Shown: positions 35,966 through 44,043 of the stretch, piece by piece
Numbering within the stretch: the first letter of the stretch is position 1
Layout: each line of letters opens with the position of its first letter
From: Gemmatimonadaceae bacterium
GTDB taxonomy: Bacteria > Gemmatimonadota > Gemmatimonadetes > Gemmatimonadales > Gemmatimonadaceae
DNA: 64,000 nucleotides
Assembly: GCA_020852815.1 (NCBI GenBank)
Contig: JADZAN010000002.1
Location: 310,001-374,000, forward strand
Direction: 5' to 3'
The notes under the pieces: generated by a model
Database searches by the model: none
What the model was told of the DNA's origin: nothing
What the model saw: the letters and a program-made list of their open reading frames with translations, nothing else
Made by a program: the position numbers and the translations under genes

Positions 35966-36991
35966 ATGGTTGATGCTCGCACGCTGATTGTCCCCCACGC
36001 CGACGTGGAACGCCTCCTCCCAATGCCGGCGTGCATCGACGTGATGGCCGAGGCGCTCGCCGCCACCGCGCGTGGCGACGCGCTTCTCCCGTTGCGACAG
36101 GTCCTTCGACTGCACTCGGGACGCGACGCGTTCGCCGTGATGCCCGCGGTCCTCGGGCGCTCGATCGGCGCCAAGGTCATCACCGTCTTCCCCGGCAACG
36201 ACGCGACGCCTTACGAGTCGCATATCGGCGTGATCCTCTACTTCGACGACACGCACGGGCGGCTGCTGGCCATCATCGATGCGAGTTCGGTAACGGCCAT
36301 CCGCACCGCCGCCGTCTCCGGGCTTGCTACCCGTCTTTTGGCAAATCCCGGTGCCTCGCGCGTCGCCATCCTTGGCGCCGGCGTGCAGGGCATGACGCAC
36401 CTCGACGCCATGCGCGCGGTGCGCGACCTGTCGCACGTGTCGCTGTGGAGCCGCAGTGCCGAACGGCGCGAGCGCTTCGTGCACTGGGCGCGCGTGCATC
36501 GTGGGGTACACGTACAGGCGTGCGCCACCGCCGAGGAGGCCGTGCGAAGCGCAGACATCATCTGCACCGTCACGTCGTCGCGCGAGCCGGTGCTCGAGGG
36601 GCAATGGGTCGCGCCGGGAGCGCACATCAATGCCGTGGGCGCGTCGATCGCGTCGTCGCGCGAAGTCGACACGCAGGGCGTCGAGCAGTCACGGCTCTTC
36701 GTCGACCGTCGCGAGTCGGCCATGCACGAGGCGGGCGACTTTCTCATTCCGCGCGCGGAAGGCGCGATCGACAACGACCACATAATCGGCGAGCTCGGCG
36801 AGCTCCTCCTGGGACGTGTCACCGGTCGCACCGATCCCGCGCAGCGCACGCTCTTCAAGTCGCTTGGCCTGGCCGTGGAAGACGTGGCGAGTGCGCGCTT
36901 CATCTACGAGCGCGCCCTGGCGTCGAACACCGGGATGTGGATCGAGCTGGGCGGCCTGCGCCCCGACGCAGGGGAGCGCGCCGGTGGCTGA
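35966..36991 (+). CDS. ornithine cyclodeaminase / mu-crystallin family protein
   Basis: The 341-residue protein has the two-part family layout: an N-terminal substrate/dimer domain with LRQVLRLHSGRDAFAVMPA and KVITVFPGN, and a Rossmann domain with ILGAGVQGMTHLDA and the DIICTVTSSREPVLEG segment. Family members act on ornithine, alanine, iminosuccinate, ectoine-derived or ketimine substrates with NAD(P). The next gene overlaps by 8 bases and encodes a threonine-dehydratase-like PLP enzyme. That pairing is also found in the beta-hydroxyaspartate cycle (BhcD/BhcB) and ectoine breakdown (EutC/EutB), so simple ornithine cyclisation is not the only reading. Confidence 0.85.
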   Translation: MVDARTLIVPHADVERLLPMPACIDVMAEALAATARGDALLPLRQVLRLHSGRDAFAVMPAVLGRSIGAKVITVFPGNDATPYESHIGVILYFDDTHGRLLAIIDASSVTAIRTAAVSGLATRLLANPGASRVAILGAGVQGMTHLDAMRAVRDLSHVSLWSRSAERRERFVHWARVHRGVHVQACATAEEAVRSADIICTVTSSREPVLEGQWVAPGAHINAVGASIASSREVDTQGVEQSRLFVDRRESAMHEAGDFLIPRAEGAIDNDHIIGELGELLLGRVTGRTDPAQRTLFKSLGLAVEDVASARFIYERALASNTGMWIELGGLRPDAGERAGG

Positions 36992-37955
36992 CGTCGACCT
37001 CCCGCCAATCATTCCGCTCGACGCGATCATGGCGGCGCGCGCGCGGCTGCAAGGCACCATTGTGCGAACGCCAGTCGTGCGCCTGCGTCACGATGCGACG
37101 CTCCCCGATGTGCGCCTCAAGCTGGAGAACCTCCAGCCCATCGGTTCGTTCAAGCTGCGCGGTGCCGGCAACGCCATGCGCGCCATGCCGCGCGGTTCGT
37201 TAGGCGACGGCGTGTGGACGGCCAGCGCGGGGAACATGGCGCAGGGCGTGGCGTGGTGCGCGCGCGAGATGGGCGTCCCCTGCCTCGTCGTCGTTCCCGA
37301 CCACGCCCCCGAGACCAAGGTGCGCGCCGTGGAGCGGCTGGGAGCTCGCATCGTGCGCCGCCCCTTCAACGAGTGGTGGCAGCTCCTCGTCGACCGAGGG
37401 TCGCCGGAGTTCGCGGGGCGCTTCGTGCACCCCGTCTCCGATGCCGAGGTGATGGCCGGCAACGCCACCGTTGCCCTCGAGATCCTGGAGGATGTGCCCG
37501 ACGTCTCGGCGATTGTCGTGCCGTATGGGGGCGGTGGACTGAGCTGCGGCATTGCGTCGGCGGTGCGTCATCTCGCCCCGCACGTGAAGGTCTACGCCGC
37601 CGAAGTGGCGAGCGCGGCACCGCTGGCGCCGGCGCTTGCGGCTGGCGGACCGGTCCCGACGGCGTATGCCCCCTCCTTCGTGGACGGCATCGGCGGTCGC
37701 ACCGTCCTGGCCGAGATGTGGCCGCTGGCGCAGGCCCTCCTCGCCGGATCGCTCGTCGTGTCGCTGGAACAGGTGGCGGCGGCGTGGCGCCTCGTGCTGG
37801 AGCGCAATCGTGTGCTGGCGGAGGGGGCCGGCGCCGCGTCGGTCGCGGCGGCGCTCACCGGAACGGCGGGCGACGGCCCATTGGTGGCCGTTGTGTCGGG
37901 AGGGAACATCGACAGCAGCGTCGTGGTGAAGCTGCTGCAAGGCGAGCTGCCATGA
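36984..37955 (+). CDS. threonine-dehydratase-like PLP-dependent ammonia-lyase
   Basis: The 323-residue fold-type II PLP enzyme starts at GTG 36984 (GGGAG 7 bases upstream), inside the end of the previous gene. The Schiff-base lysine is in GSFKLRGAGN, the phosphate loop is GGGGLSCG and the C-terminus has VSGGN. The loop that reads SSGNHAQ in threonine dehydratases is SAGNMAQ here, a change at the residue contacting substrate, which argues for a substrate other than threonine. It shares little beyond the fold with the dehydratase at 7484. The stop overlaps the next start (ATGA). Confidence 0.85.
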   Translation: MADVDLPPIIPLDAIMAARARLQGTIVRTPVVRLRHDATLPDVRLKLENLQPIGSFKLRGAGNAMRAMPRGSLGDGVWTASAGNMAQGVAWCAREMGVPCLVVVPDHAPETKVRAVERLGARIVRRPFNEWWQLLVDRGSPEFAGRFVHPVSDAEVMAGNATVALEILEDVPDVSAIVVPYGGGGLSCGIASAVRHLAPHVKVYAAEVASAAPLAPALAAGGPVPTAYAPSFVDGIGGRTVLAEMWPLAQALLAGSLVVSLEQVAAAWRLVLERNRVLAEGAGAASVAAALTGTAGDGPLVAVVSGGNIDSSVVVKLLQGELP

Positions 37956-38926
37956 GGCGTGCGGAAGGGATCCTCGGCGCTATCGTGACGCGCGCCGCAC
38001 GCGGGGGGGGCGCGTGCGTGTTGCTGCTGGCGGCTGTGCTCGCGCCCGACAGTTTGGCGGCGCAGGGGAGGTCCACGACCAGGCCGCCGGCGCGCACTCG
38101 CGTCGTCATCCTGGGAACGGGGAACCCCAACGCCGACCCGGAGCGATCGGGGCCCGCGGTCGCCGTCGTCGTCGACGACCGTGCCTACCTCGTGGATGCC
38201 GGTCCGGGCGTGGTGCGGCGCGCGGCGGCGGCGGCGCGCGCCGGAACCGGCGCGCTCGCCGCGGAGCGCCTCGATCTCGTCTTCCTCTCGCACCTGCACT
38301 CCGACCACACCGTGGGGCTCACGGACCTCATCTTCACGCCGTGGGTCCTCGAACGCCCCGGCCCGCTGCGCGTGTTTGGTCCCCGCGGTGTGCGCGAGAT
38401 GACCGACCACCTCGTCGCCGCATTCGCCGAGGACATCGCGGTCCGCATCGAGGGACGCGAGCACGCCAATCGCGAGGGCTACAAGGTGCGCGCCACGGTC
38501 GTCACGCCGGGAATCGTCTACAAGGACGACAAGGTGACCGTGAAGGCGTTCGCCGTCCCGCACGGCGACTGGAAGGAGGCGTTTGGTTACCGATTCGAGA
38601 CGCCCGATCGTGTCATCGTCATCTCGGGAGATACCAAGGCGAGTCGCGCCGTGGTGGACGCGTGCAACGGCTGCGACCTCCTCGTCCACGAGGTGTACTC
38701 CACCGAGCGCTTCGCGACACGCCCCGCGCGGTGGCAGGAATACCACCGCAACGCGCACACATCGACCGTGGAGCTTGCGCGCCTGGCCATCGAGGCGCGC
38801 GCAAAGTCGCTCGTTCTGTATCATCAGCTGTACTGGGGCGCCACCGACGACGACCTCTTGCGTGAAGTGCGCGGCGCCGGTTATCGCGGGCCACTCGCCT
38901 CGGCGCACGACCTGGGCGTCTACTGA
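37952..38926 (+). CDS. exported metallo-beta-lactamase-fold hydrolase, RNase Z-like type
   Basis: The 324-residue protein has an N-terminal hydrophobic signal (LLLAAVLAPDSLAAQG), then the MBL fold: LGTGNPNADPERSGP, the metal-binding HLHSDH, HGDWKEAFGYRF, SGDTKAS with the bridging aspartate, and late histidines in HTST and YHQLYW. The family of exported MBL proteins near RNase Z includes arylsulfatase-like and lactonase-like enzymes, so the reaction is open. A 4-base overlap (ATGA) with the dehydratase shows it is the third gene of the operon starting at 35966. Confidence 0.85.
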   Translation: MRRAEGILGAIVTRAARGGGACVLLLAAVLAPDSLAAQGRSTTRPPARTRVVILGTGNPNADPERSGPAVAVVVDDRAYLVDAGPGVVRRAAAAARAGTGALAAERLDLVFLSHLHSDHTVGLTDLIFTPWVLERPGPLRVFGPRGVREMTDHLVAAFAEDIAVRIEGREHANREGYKVRATVVTPGIVYKDDKVTVKAFAVPHGDWKEAFGYRFETPDRVIVISGDTKASRAVVDACNGCDLLVHEVYSTERFATRPARWQEYHRNAHTSTVELARLAIEARAKSLVLYHQLYWGATDDDLLREVRGAGYRGPLASAHDLGVY

Positions 38927-39011
38927 GTGCGGGCGATGCGTCGAGCGCTTGACGGCGCGCCGTACCTCCGGCATCGTGCGCGTCCACCGTTTCCCGAACG
39001 AGCGACTCTGC

Positions 39012-39428
39012 ATGGCCTCGAAGACACCGCCACCCGTTCGTAGCGTCATCGCCGTCGCCGCCGGCCTCTTCGTCGGCGGAATCGCGACCTTTGGCGTCGA
39101 GGCACTGGGGCACGCCGTCGTCCCTCCGCCTCCCGGGCTCGACGTCACGAACATGGAGGCTGTGCGCTCGGCGATGCTCACGCTGCCGACGGCGCACTTC
39201 CTCCCCATCCTGTTCGCGTACCTCGTCGGTCCCACGTTAGGCGCCGCGCTTGCGGCGCGGATGGCGCCGTCACGCCCGCTCGTGCACGCGGGGGTGGTGG
39301 GGGCGTTCTTCCTGCTTGGCGGAATCCGCAACTTCATGAACATTCCGCATCCCGCCTGGTTCGTTGCCGCCTCCTGCCTGGTCTTCATCGCCGCGCCCTT
39401 CGTGGGGAGTCGGCTGGCAGGGCGATGA
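39012..39428 (+). CDS. hypothetical membrane protein, about four helices
   Basis: The 138-residue protein has hydrophobic segments at about 10-30, 58-80, 88-107 and 115-135, with a Pro-rich loop (VVPPPPG) after the first. It resembles small bacterial membrane proteins of unknown role. ATG 39012 follows the MBL gene by 85 bases; no clear Shine-Dalgarno. Confidence 0.65.
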   Translation: MASKTPPPVRSVIAVAAGLFVGGIATFGVEALGHAVVPPPPGLDVTNMEAVRSAMLTLPTAHFLPILFAYLVGPTLGAALAARMAPSRPLVHAGVVGAFFLLGGIRNFMNIPHPAWFVAASCLVFIAAPFVGSRLAGR

Positions 39429-39542
39429 CCGCCGCGCCACGGCGCCGCACGAGTTGCGGGTCGTCCCCGCGCCGCCACGCCGCGCAACGGGAGTAAACCC
39501 CGTGTGCGCTCGCGGGTGACCCATCCGGTGAACGCAACCCGG

Positions 39543-40640
39543 ATGACCATGCGTACCCGATTCCTCTCCCCCGTCCTGCTGGCGCTGGTTGGAGCGTCGT
39601 CGACGCTCGCCGCGCAGTCGAAGTCCACGCGCCCGACCCCGGAGCGCGACGAGCCGCGCACCATGGCGCGCACGCTGATGAGTCGCGTTAGTGGCGATCC
39701 CGATCGTCCACGACTCGGCATCTCCATCGAATCCACTGGCGCACGCGACACGCTCGGCGTCCTCGTCGCCGAGGTGACCGAGGGCGGCCCCGCTGAGAAG
39801 GCGGGGATCCGGAAGGGCGACCGCCTCGCCGCGATCAATGGCGTCAACCTGCGACTCAGCGCCGTCGACGCGGAGGACGAGGAGCTGCAAGGGATCACGC
39901 AGCGACGGCTCACCCGCGAACTGTCGAAGCACGCCGCCGGCGACGACGTCGAGCTGCGCGTCGTGCGCGACGGAAAGCCGCTTACACTCAAGGTGAAGAC
40001 CGTCGCCGCCCGCGAGCTCGAACCGCGCGCCATCACCGTGGCCGACATGCGTCGCGCCGACCCCGATCGCGCATCGCTCGGCATTGGCCTCGGAGGCAGC
40101 GGCAGCAAGCGCGACACGTTAGGCATTCTGGTCTCGTCCCTCGCCAACGACGGCCCGGCAGAGCAGGCGGGAATCGAGGAGGGTGACCGCATCGCCGCCA
40201 TCAACGGCGTCGACCTGCGCGTGGCGCGTGAGGACGTGGGCGACTGGGCGGCGACCAGCGCCAGGATGCGCCGACTCACGCGCGAAATGGAGAAGCTCAA
40301 GGCGGGAGACGAGGTGGAACTGCGTGTGTATCGTAGCGGCCAGCCGCGCATGGTGAAGGTGAAGACGGCGGCCGCGCGCGACCTGGAGCGCAGCGCCCAG
40401 CGGCGGTTCATCATTGGCGACGGGGCGGGGTGGGACGGGTTCAGCTTCACCGTTCCGCCGGTCCCTCCCATGCCTCCGCTCTCGCCGCTCTCGCCGCACG
40501 CCCTCATGGCTCCCGACGTACCGGACCGACCGGATGCGCCGGTAGCTCCAAGGGCGCCGCGCTTCTACCGGTTTGAGGGTGATGGGAAGGGAGCGATTCA
40601 CCTGCGCAGCTCGCCGCGGATCAGGGCCGAGGTGAGGTAG
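39543..40640 (+). CDS. secreted protein with two tandem PDZ domains
   Basis: The 365-residue protein has a signal peptide (ending S-T-L-A-A-Q) followed by two duplicated PDZ domains, about 45-145 and 165-275. Each contains a PRLGI/ASLGI-like opening, G-GPAE-AGI-GDR-AAINGV and an R-L-T-R-E region. There is no protease or other catalytic domain, unlike DegP/HtrA, so it probably acts as a peptide-binding adaptor in the periplasm. The C-terminal 70 residues are Pro/Asp-rich (PPMPPLSPLSPH and similar). A second ATG two codons later could be used. The two REP-like hairpins begin 54 bases after its stop. Confidence 0.82.
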   Translation: MTMRTRFLSPVLLALVGASSTLAAQSKSTRPTPERDEPRTMARTLMSRVSGDPDRPRLGISIESTGARDTLGVLVAEVTEGGPAEKAGIRKGDRLAAINGVNLRLSAVDAEDEELQGITQRRLTRELSKHAAGDDVELRVVRDGKPLTLKVKTVAARELEPRAITVADMRRADPDRASLGIGLGGSGSKRDTLGILVSSLANDGPAEQAGIEEGDRIAAINGVDLRVAREDVGDWAATSARMRRLTREMEKLKAGDEVELRVYRSGQPRMVKVKTAAARDLERSAQRRFIIGDGAGWDGFSFTVPPVPPMPPLSPLSPHALMAPDVPDRPDAPVAPRAPRFYRFEGDGKGAIHLRSSPRIRAEVR

Positions 40641-40694
40641 GGAACGCGCCAGGCGCCCCTGTCGGGGTCGGCTCAAACTGGGGTCCGAAAAATC

Positions 40695-40737
40695 GGGGTC
40701 AGAGTCACCGAACCAAATTCTCGGTGACTCTGACCCC
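40695..40737. repeat. REP-like palindromic element, copy 1
   Basis: GGGGTCAGAGTCACCGA and TCGGTGACTCTGACCCC form a perfect 17-bp stem with loop ACCAAATTC. The same word is repeated at 40864. It resembles the GGGGTCAGAGTC-type palindromes mobilised by REP-associated tyrosine (IS200-like) transposases. Confidence 0.75.
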
Positions 40738-40863
40738 AAGTGACGCTGGCACCAGAATGGGGCACCAAGTCGGCCAAAAGGGCCCTCCTCCTGGGTCGAG
40801 AGTGTCCCCGCGAATCTCCATAAGGACAGCCACTTAGCGCGCAATCGGAGTCTGAGAACAATT

Positions 40864-40906
40864 GGGGTCAGAGTCACCGAACCAAATTCTCGGTGACTCT
40901 GACCCC
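40864..40906. repeat. REP-like palindromic element, copy 2
   Basis: Identical 17-bp arms and identical 9-base loop as copy 1, in the same orientation, 126 bases downstream. It is followed by AAGTTCCCCTGACCCCAAGTTCCCC, which partly repeats the right arm. Confidence 0.75.
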
Positions 40907-41009
40907 AAGTTCCCCTGACCCCAAGTTCCCCAGGTTCACACCCCCCGATGCGCCCACTGAGCCGCCCCCCTCCAGTCGGGTAGTTGATTAGCATCGACTC
41001 GTCAATAAG

Positions 41010-41023
41010 TTAGGTATTCCTAA
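41010..41023. promoter_or_regulatory. DtxR/MntR-like palindromic box upstream of the TonB receptor
   Basis: TTAGGTATTCCTAA is a perfect palindrome in its arms (TTAGG/CCTAA, 4-base spacer). It matches 11 of 14 positions of the DtxR-family core TTAGGTTAGCCTAA. It lies 40 bases before the receptor start, in the likely promoter. This is consistent with iron- or manganese-responsive repression; the regulator itself is not in the window. Confidence 0.5.
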
Positions 41024-41063
41024 ATGAAAGACGAGCGGGCGCTAAGACTGGCGTGAGGCGACG

Positions 41064-43397
41064 ATGGCTAGCAACGAGGCAGGGCAAGTCGGCGTGGGCC
41101 TGGTGGCGACGGCATTGCACGTTGCGCTCGCCGCGGTGGCGGTGGACGCCCAGGAGCGAACGGCGCGCGCACCCTTGTCCGCGAGCGCCCCCCGGACTGC
41201 AGATACGGGGGTGATCACGGGGATCGTGCGGAGCGCGGTGGGACGGGCGACTGGATCCTCGGACGGATTGCCGCTGCGAGGTGCCACGGTGCTGGCCATC
41301 GACGCGCCGCGCGAGCCGGTGTCGAGCAATGCCAGCGGGCGCTTCGTCATCGGTGACCTTCGCGCGGGTGGGCGCCGACTGCTGGTGACAGCGATGGGAT
41401 ATGCACCGCAGCGTCTCGCGGTCACGGTGCGCCCGGGGGAGACGACGCATGTCGAGATTGCGCTTCACCGAACCGCGATCGAACTCGCGGGCGTGACGGT
41501 GAGCGCGACGGCTGCCGGGCGCGATCCGTTGGCGGTGGCGCAGCCGGTGACGTCACTGGGCGGGCGCGACCTCGAGCGTTCCCTTGGCGCGACGCTGACG
41601 CAGACGCTGTCGTGGACGAGCGGCGTCACGGCCCGTTCGCAGGGGCCCGCGGCGACGATGCCCGTCATTCGCGGGCTCACGGGCGAGCGAATCGTGGTGC
41701 TGCAGGATGGGCAGCGCGCGGGCGACCTCGCGGCGAGCGCGAGCGACCATGGGGTGACGGTCGACCCGCTGGCAGCGCGCGAAGTGGAGATCGTGCGCGG
41801 GCCCGCGGCGCTGCTGCACGGGAGTGCGGCGTTAGGCGGGGTGGTGAACGTCCTGTCGGACGACATTGCCCGCACCGTTCCTGGCACTCGGCTGTCGAGC
41901 CTCACGTTCAACGGACAGAGCGCCAGCGAAGGGGGCGGGGCACTGCTCGACGTGTCGCAACCCCTGGGGGCGACGCTTGTCCTGCGGGTGAAGGGAGGAG
42001 GGCGCCGTCATGGCGACCAGGGGGTGGGGAGCGGTGACGCGCGTGGCGCGCTGGCCAACACCAGCATGCGCAACCGGAACGCCTCGATTGCGCTCACGCG
42101 CCTGGGGGAGCGGTCGCTGGCGGGGCTCGCGCTCCGCGGCTACGACTTCGAGTACGGGCTCCCGTGGCGCAACGTTGCGGCTGACGGCGTGCGCCTTCGC
42201 GGGGCGCGACAGGAGGCGAGCGCGCGGTTCGAGCGCGAGGGGCGCGCCCCCTTCGCACGCCTGCGCCTGGATGCCGGGCGGCAGTCCTATGCGCACGACG
42301 AGGTGACGGCGGCGGGCGTGGTGGCCACGGCGCTCGGAGTTCGCTCGACGCAGGCGCAGCTCCTGGCCCGGACCCGCCCCGCAGGCTGGTTGCGCGACGG
42401 CGCGCTGGGCGCCTCGTTCCTGCACCGGGGCAACGACGTGGCTGGCCCCGCGGCGCTCACGCCGCCTAACGCGAATCGCACGTTCGCCCTCTTCGCCTAC
42501 CAGGATGTGGCGCCCTTCGGCGACGGCGAAGGGGCGCGCTTCCCCGTCGCGGTACGGTTCGAGCGCGCCACCGTGCGCAGCGACGCCAGCGAAGCCTTTG
42601 GCCCCGCGGTCGAGCGCCGCTTCTCCAACGTGTCGGCGTCCGCGGGGGTCTCCGTTCCCGTGGCGCGCGGGGCGTCGCTGGCCGTGAACGTCGCGCGCGC
42701 GACGCGCGTCCCCTCGCCCGAGGAACTCTACTCGCGCGCCGGGCACGCCGGCACGGGGGCGTTCGAGACCGGCAATCCGGCGCTGGAGTCCGAGCGGAGC
42801 CGCGGCGTCGACCTCGTGGTGCGCATCGAGCGGCCGGCGCTTCGTGTGCAGCTGGCGGGGTGGGCGTCGGCCATCGATGGGTGGATCGGGTTGTATCCCA
42901 CGGGGCGCGACACGACGATCGCCGCAGCGGGTGGCGGGACAAAGTCGCTGCCGCTGCATGTCATCGCGCAGCGAAACGCCCGCCTGCGCGGCGCGGAGGC
43001 CACGGTCGAGGGAGCGCTGACGCCGAGTCTGGTCGTGCACGCCAGCGGCGACCTCCTGTGGGCCGGCGAACGACGGGGAGGGGCGCTCCCCTTCATGCCA
43101 CCGGCACGCCTGGGGGGCGGCGCACGATGGGACGATGGACGCTGGCAGGTGGGGGGGGCGATCCGTCGCCTCTTTGCCCAGCCACGCGTTGCATCTGGCG
43201 AGATGGCGGTGCGCGGTGCCACGCTCCTCGAAGGGCATGCGGGCGTTCGCGTCATCGGCGGCGCCAACGTGCACACCGTCCTCCTGCGCGGCGAGAACCT
43301 GGGGGACCTGCTCTACCGCGACGCCACCAGCCGCATCAAGGACTTTGCCCCGGCGGCCGGCCGCAACGTCTCGCTCCTGTATCGCGTCACCTTCTGA
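41064..43397 (+). CDS. TonB-dependent outer-membrane receptor
   Basis: The 777-residue protein has a signal peptide (about 1-30, ending V-D-A-Q), an N-terminal carboxypeptidase-regulatory-like segment (GIVRSAVGR...ALRGATVLAID-like), a plug (VTVSATAAGRD; MPVIRGLTGERIVVLQDGQR; VEIVRGPAALLHGSAALGGVVNV) and a barrel ending in phenylalanine (YRVTF). The plug wording resembles ZnuD-type zinc/heme receptors, but that is pattern memory and not proof of substrate. The DtxR-like box upstream suggests metal-controlled expression. GAGG lies 5 bases before ATG 41064. A small membrane protein follows 47 bases downstream. Confidence 0.88.
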   Translation: MASNEAGQVGVGLVATALHVALAAVAVDAQERTARAPLSASAPRTADTGVITGIVRSAVGRATGSSDGLPLRGATVLAIDAPREPVSSNASGRFVIGDLRAGGRRLLVTAMGYAPQRLAVTVRPGETTHVEIALHRTAIELAGVTVSATAAGRDPLAVAQPVTSLGGRDLERSLGATLTQTLSWTSGVTARSQGPAATMPVIRGLTGERIVVLQDGQRAGDLAASASDHGVTVDPLAAREVEIVRGPAALLHGSAALGGVVNVLSDDIARTVPGTRLSSLTFNGQSASEGGGALLDVSQPLGATLVLRVKGGGRRHGDQGVGSGDARGALANTSMRNRNASIALTRLGERSLAGLALRGYDFEYGLPWRNVAADGVRLRGARQEASARFEREGRAPFARLRLDAGRQSYAHDEVTAAGVVATALGVRSTQAQLLARTRPAGWLRDGALGASFLHRGNDVAGPAALTPPNANRTFALFAYQDVAPFGDGEGARFPVAVRFERATVRSDASEAFGPAVERRFSNVSASAGVSVPVARGASLAVNVARATRVPSPEELYSRAGHAGTGAFETGNPALESERSRGVDLVVRIERPALRVQLAGWASAIDGWIGLYPTGRDTTIAAAGGGTKSLPLHVIAQRNARLRGAEATVEGALTPSLVVHASGDLLWAGERRGGALPFMPPARLGGGARWDDGRWQVGGAIRRLFAQPRVASGEMAVRGATLLEGHAGVRVIGGANVHTVLLRGENLGDLLYRDATSRIKDFAPAAGRNVSLLYRVTF

Positions 43398-43444
43398 TCA
43401 CGCATCGGGTCCTCCCGCCAACCCTTCCACCCGTCGTCCGTCAC

Positions 43445-43948
43445 ATGCCTGATATCGGCCGCATGCTGCTGCACGGTGGCGCGCTGTCGCTCCTGGCGTC
43501 GCTCTTCCTCCTGGCGTGCCTTCTCCTGAGGCCGCGACTCCTCCTCCAGGACTACCCCGACGCCATTCAGTCGGTGGTCCCCCCCAAGACCGATGACGAA
43601 CGACGCATGACGCTCGTGGTCGGCATTCCGTTCCTGGTCCTGCTGTTGTTCTTCCCGGTGTGGTCCAGCTGGACGCTGCCGATGCACGACGGCCACGCGG
43701 CATCGTTCGGCGCGCTGTTCGTGAACACGTTCGTCGTCGCCTCGACCTTCAACGTCTTCGACTGGCTCGTCCTCGACTGGCTGCTCGTCTGCACCCTCAC
43801 GCCTCGCTTCCTCGTGATTCCGGGAACGGAGGGGATGCGAGCCTACAAGGACTATGCCTTTCACTTCCGCGGCTTCGTCATCGGCACGGGCCTCTCGCTC
43901 GCCCTCGCGCTGGTGACCGCCACCATCGTGCGCATCGTCCGCCCATGA
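43445..43948 (+). CDS. hypothetical four-helix membrane protein
   Basis: The 167-residue protein has hydrophobic spans at about 10-28, 55-75, 88-110 and 142-163. TLPMHDGHAASFGALFVNTF carries a His/Asp cluster between helices 2 and 3 that could bind metal. It follows the TonB receptor on the same strand after 47 bases, so it may be co-transcribed and metal-related. No family recognised. Confidence 0.65.
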   Translation: MPDIGRMLLHGGALSLLASLFLLACLLLRPRLLLQDYPDAIQSVVPPKTDDERRMTLVVGIPFLVLLLFFPVWSSWTLPMHDGHAASFGALFVNTFVVASTFNVFDWLVLDWLLVCTLTPRFLVIPGTEGMRAYKDYAFHFRGFVIGTGLSLALALVTATIVRIVRP

Positions 43949-44043
43949 CAAACGGCACGACGCACGCGACGAGAGGCGCGATGCCGGCGACGCACGTCGC
44001 CCCCAGCGTGCGCTGGTGGGAGGCTAACCCTCCGCTGCAGCCG

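Larger units (their letters stand above)
40641..41063. other. 423-bp gene-free stretch with REP-like elements and a regulatory box
   Basis: No supported gene. The stretch holds two near-identical 43-base hairpins (40695 and 40864), a partial third copy of the CTGACCCCAAGTTCCCC word (40915-40940), a moderately AT-rich segment from 40980 and a DtxR-like box at 41010. Its base composition is visibly lower in GC than the flanking genes. Confidence 0.6.

Noticed and set aside
37592-40507. 971-residue minus-strand frame over the MBL, membrane and PDZ genes
   Set aside because: Arg/Ser/Ala-rich antisense translation of real plus-strand genes, with no domain.
40119-40994. 291-residue minus-strand frame with repeated GQSHREFGSVTLTP
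   Set aside because: The repeated peptide is the translation of the two REP-like hairpins, and the rest is antisense to the PDZ gene.
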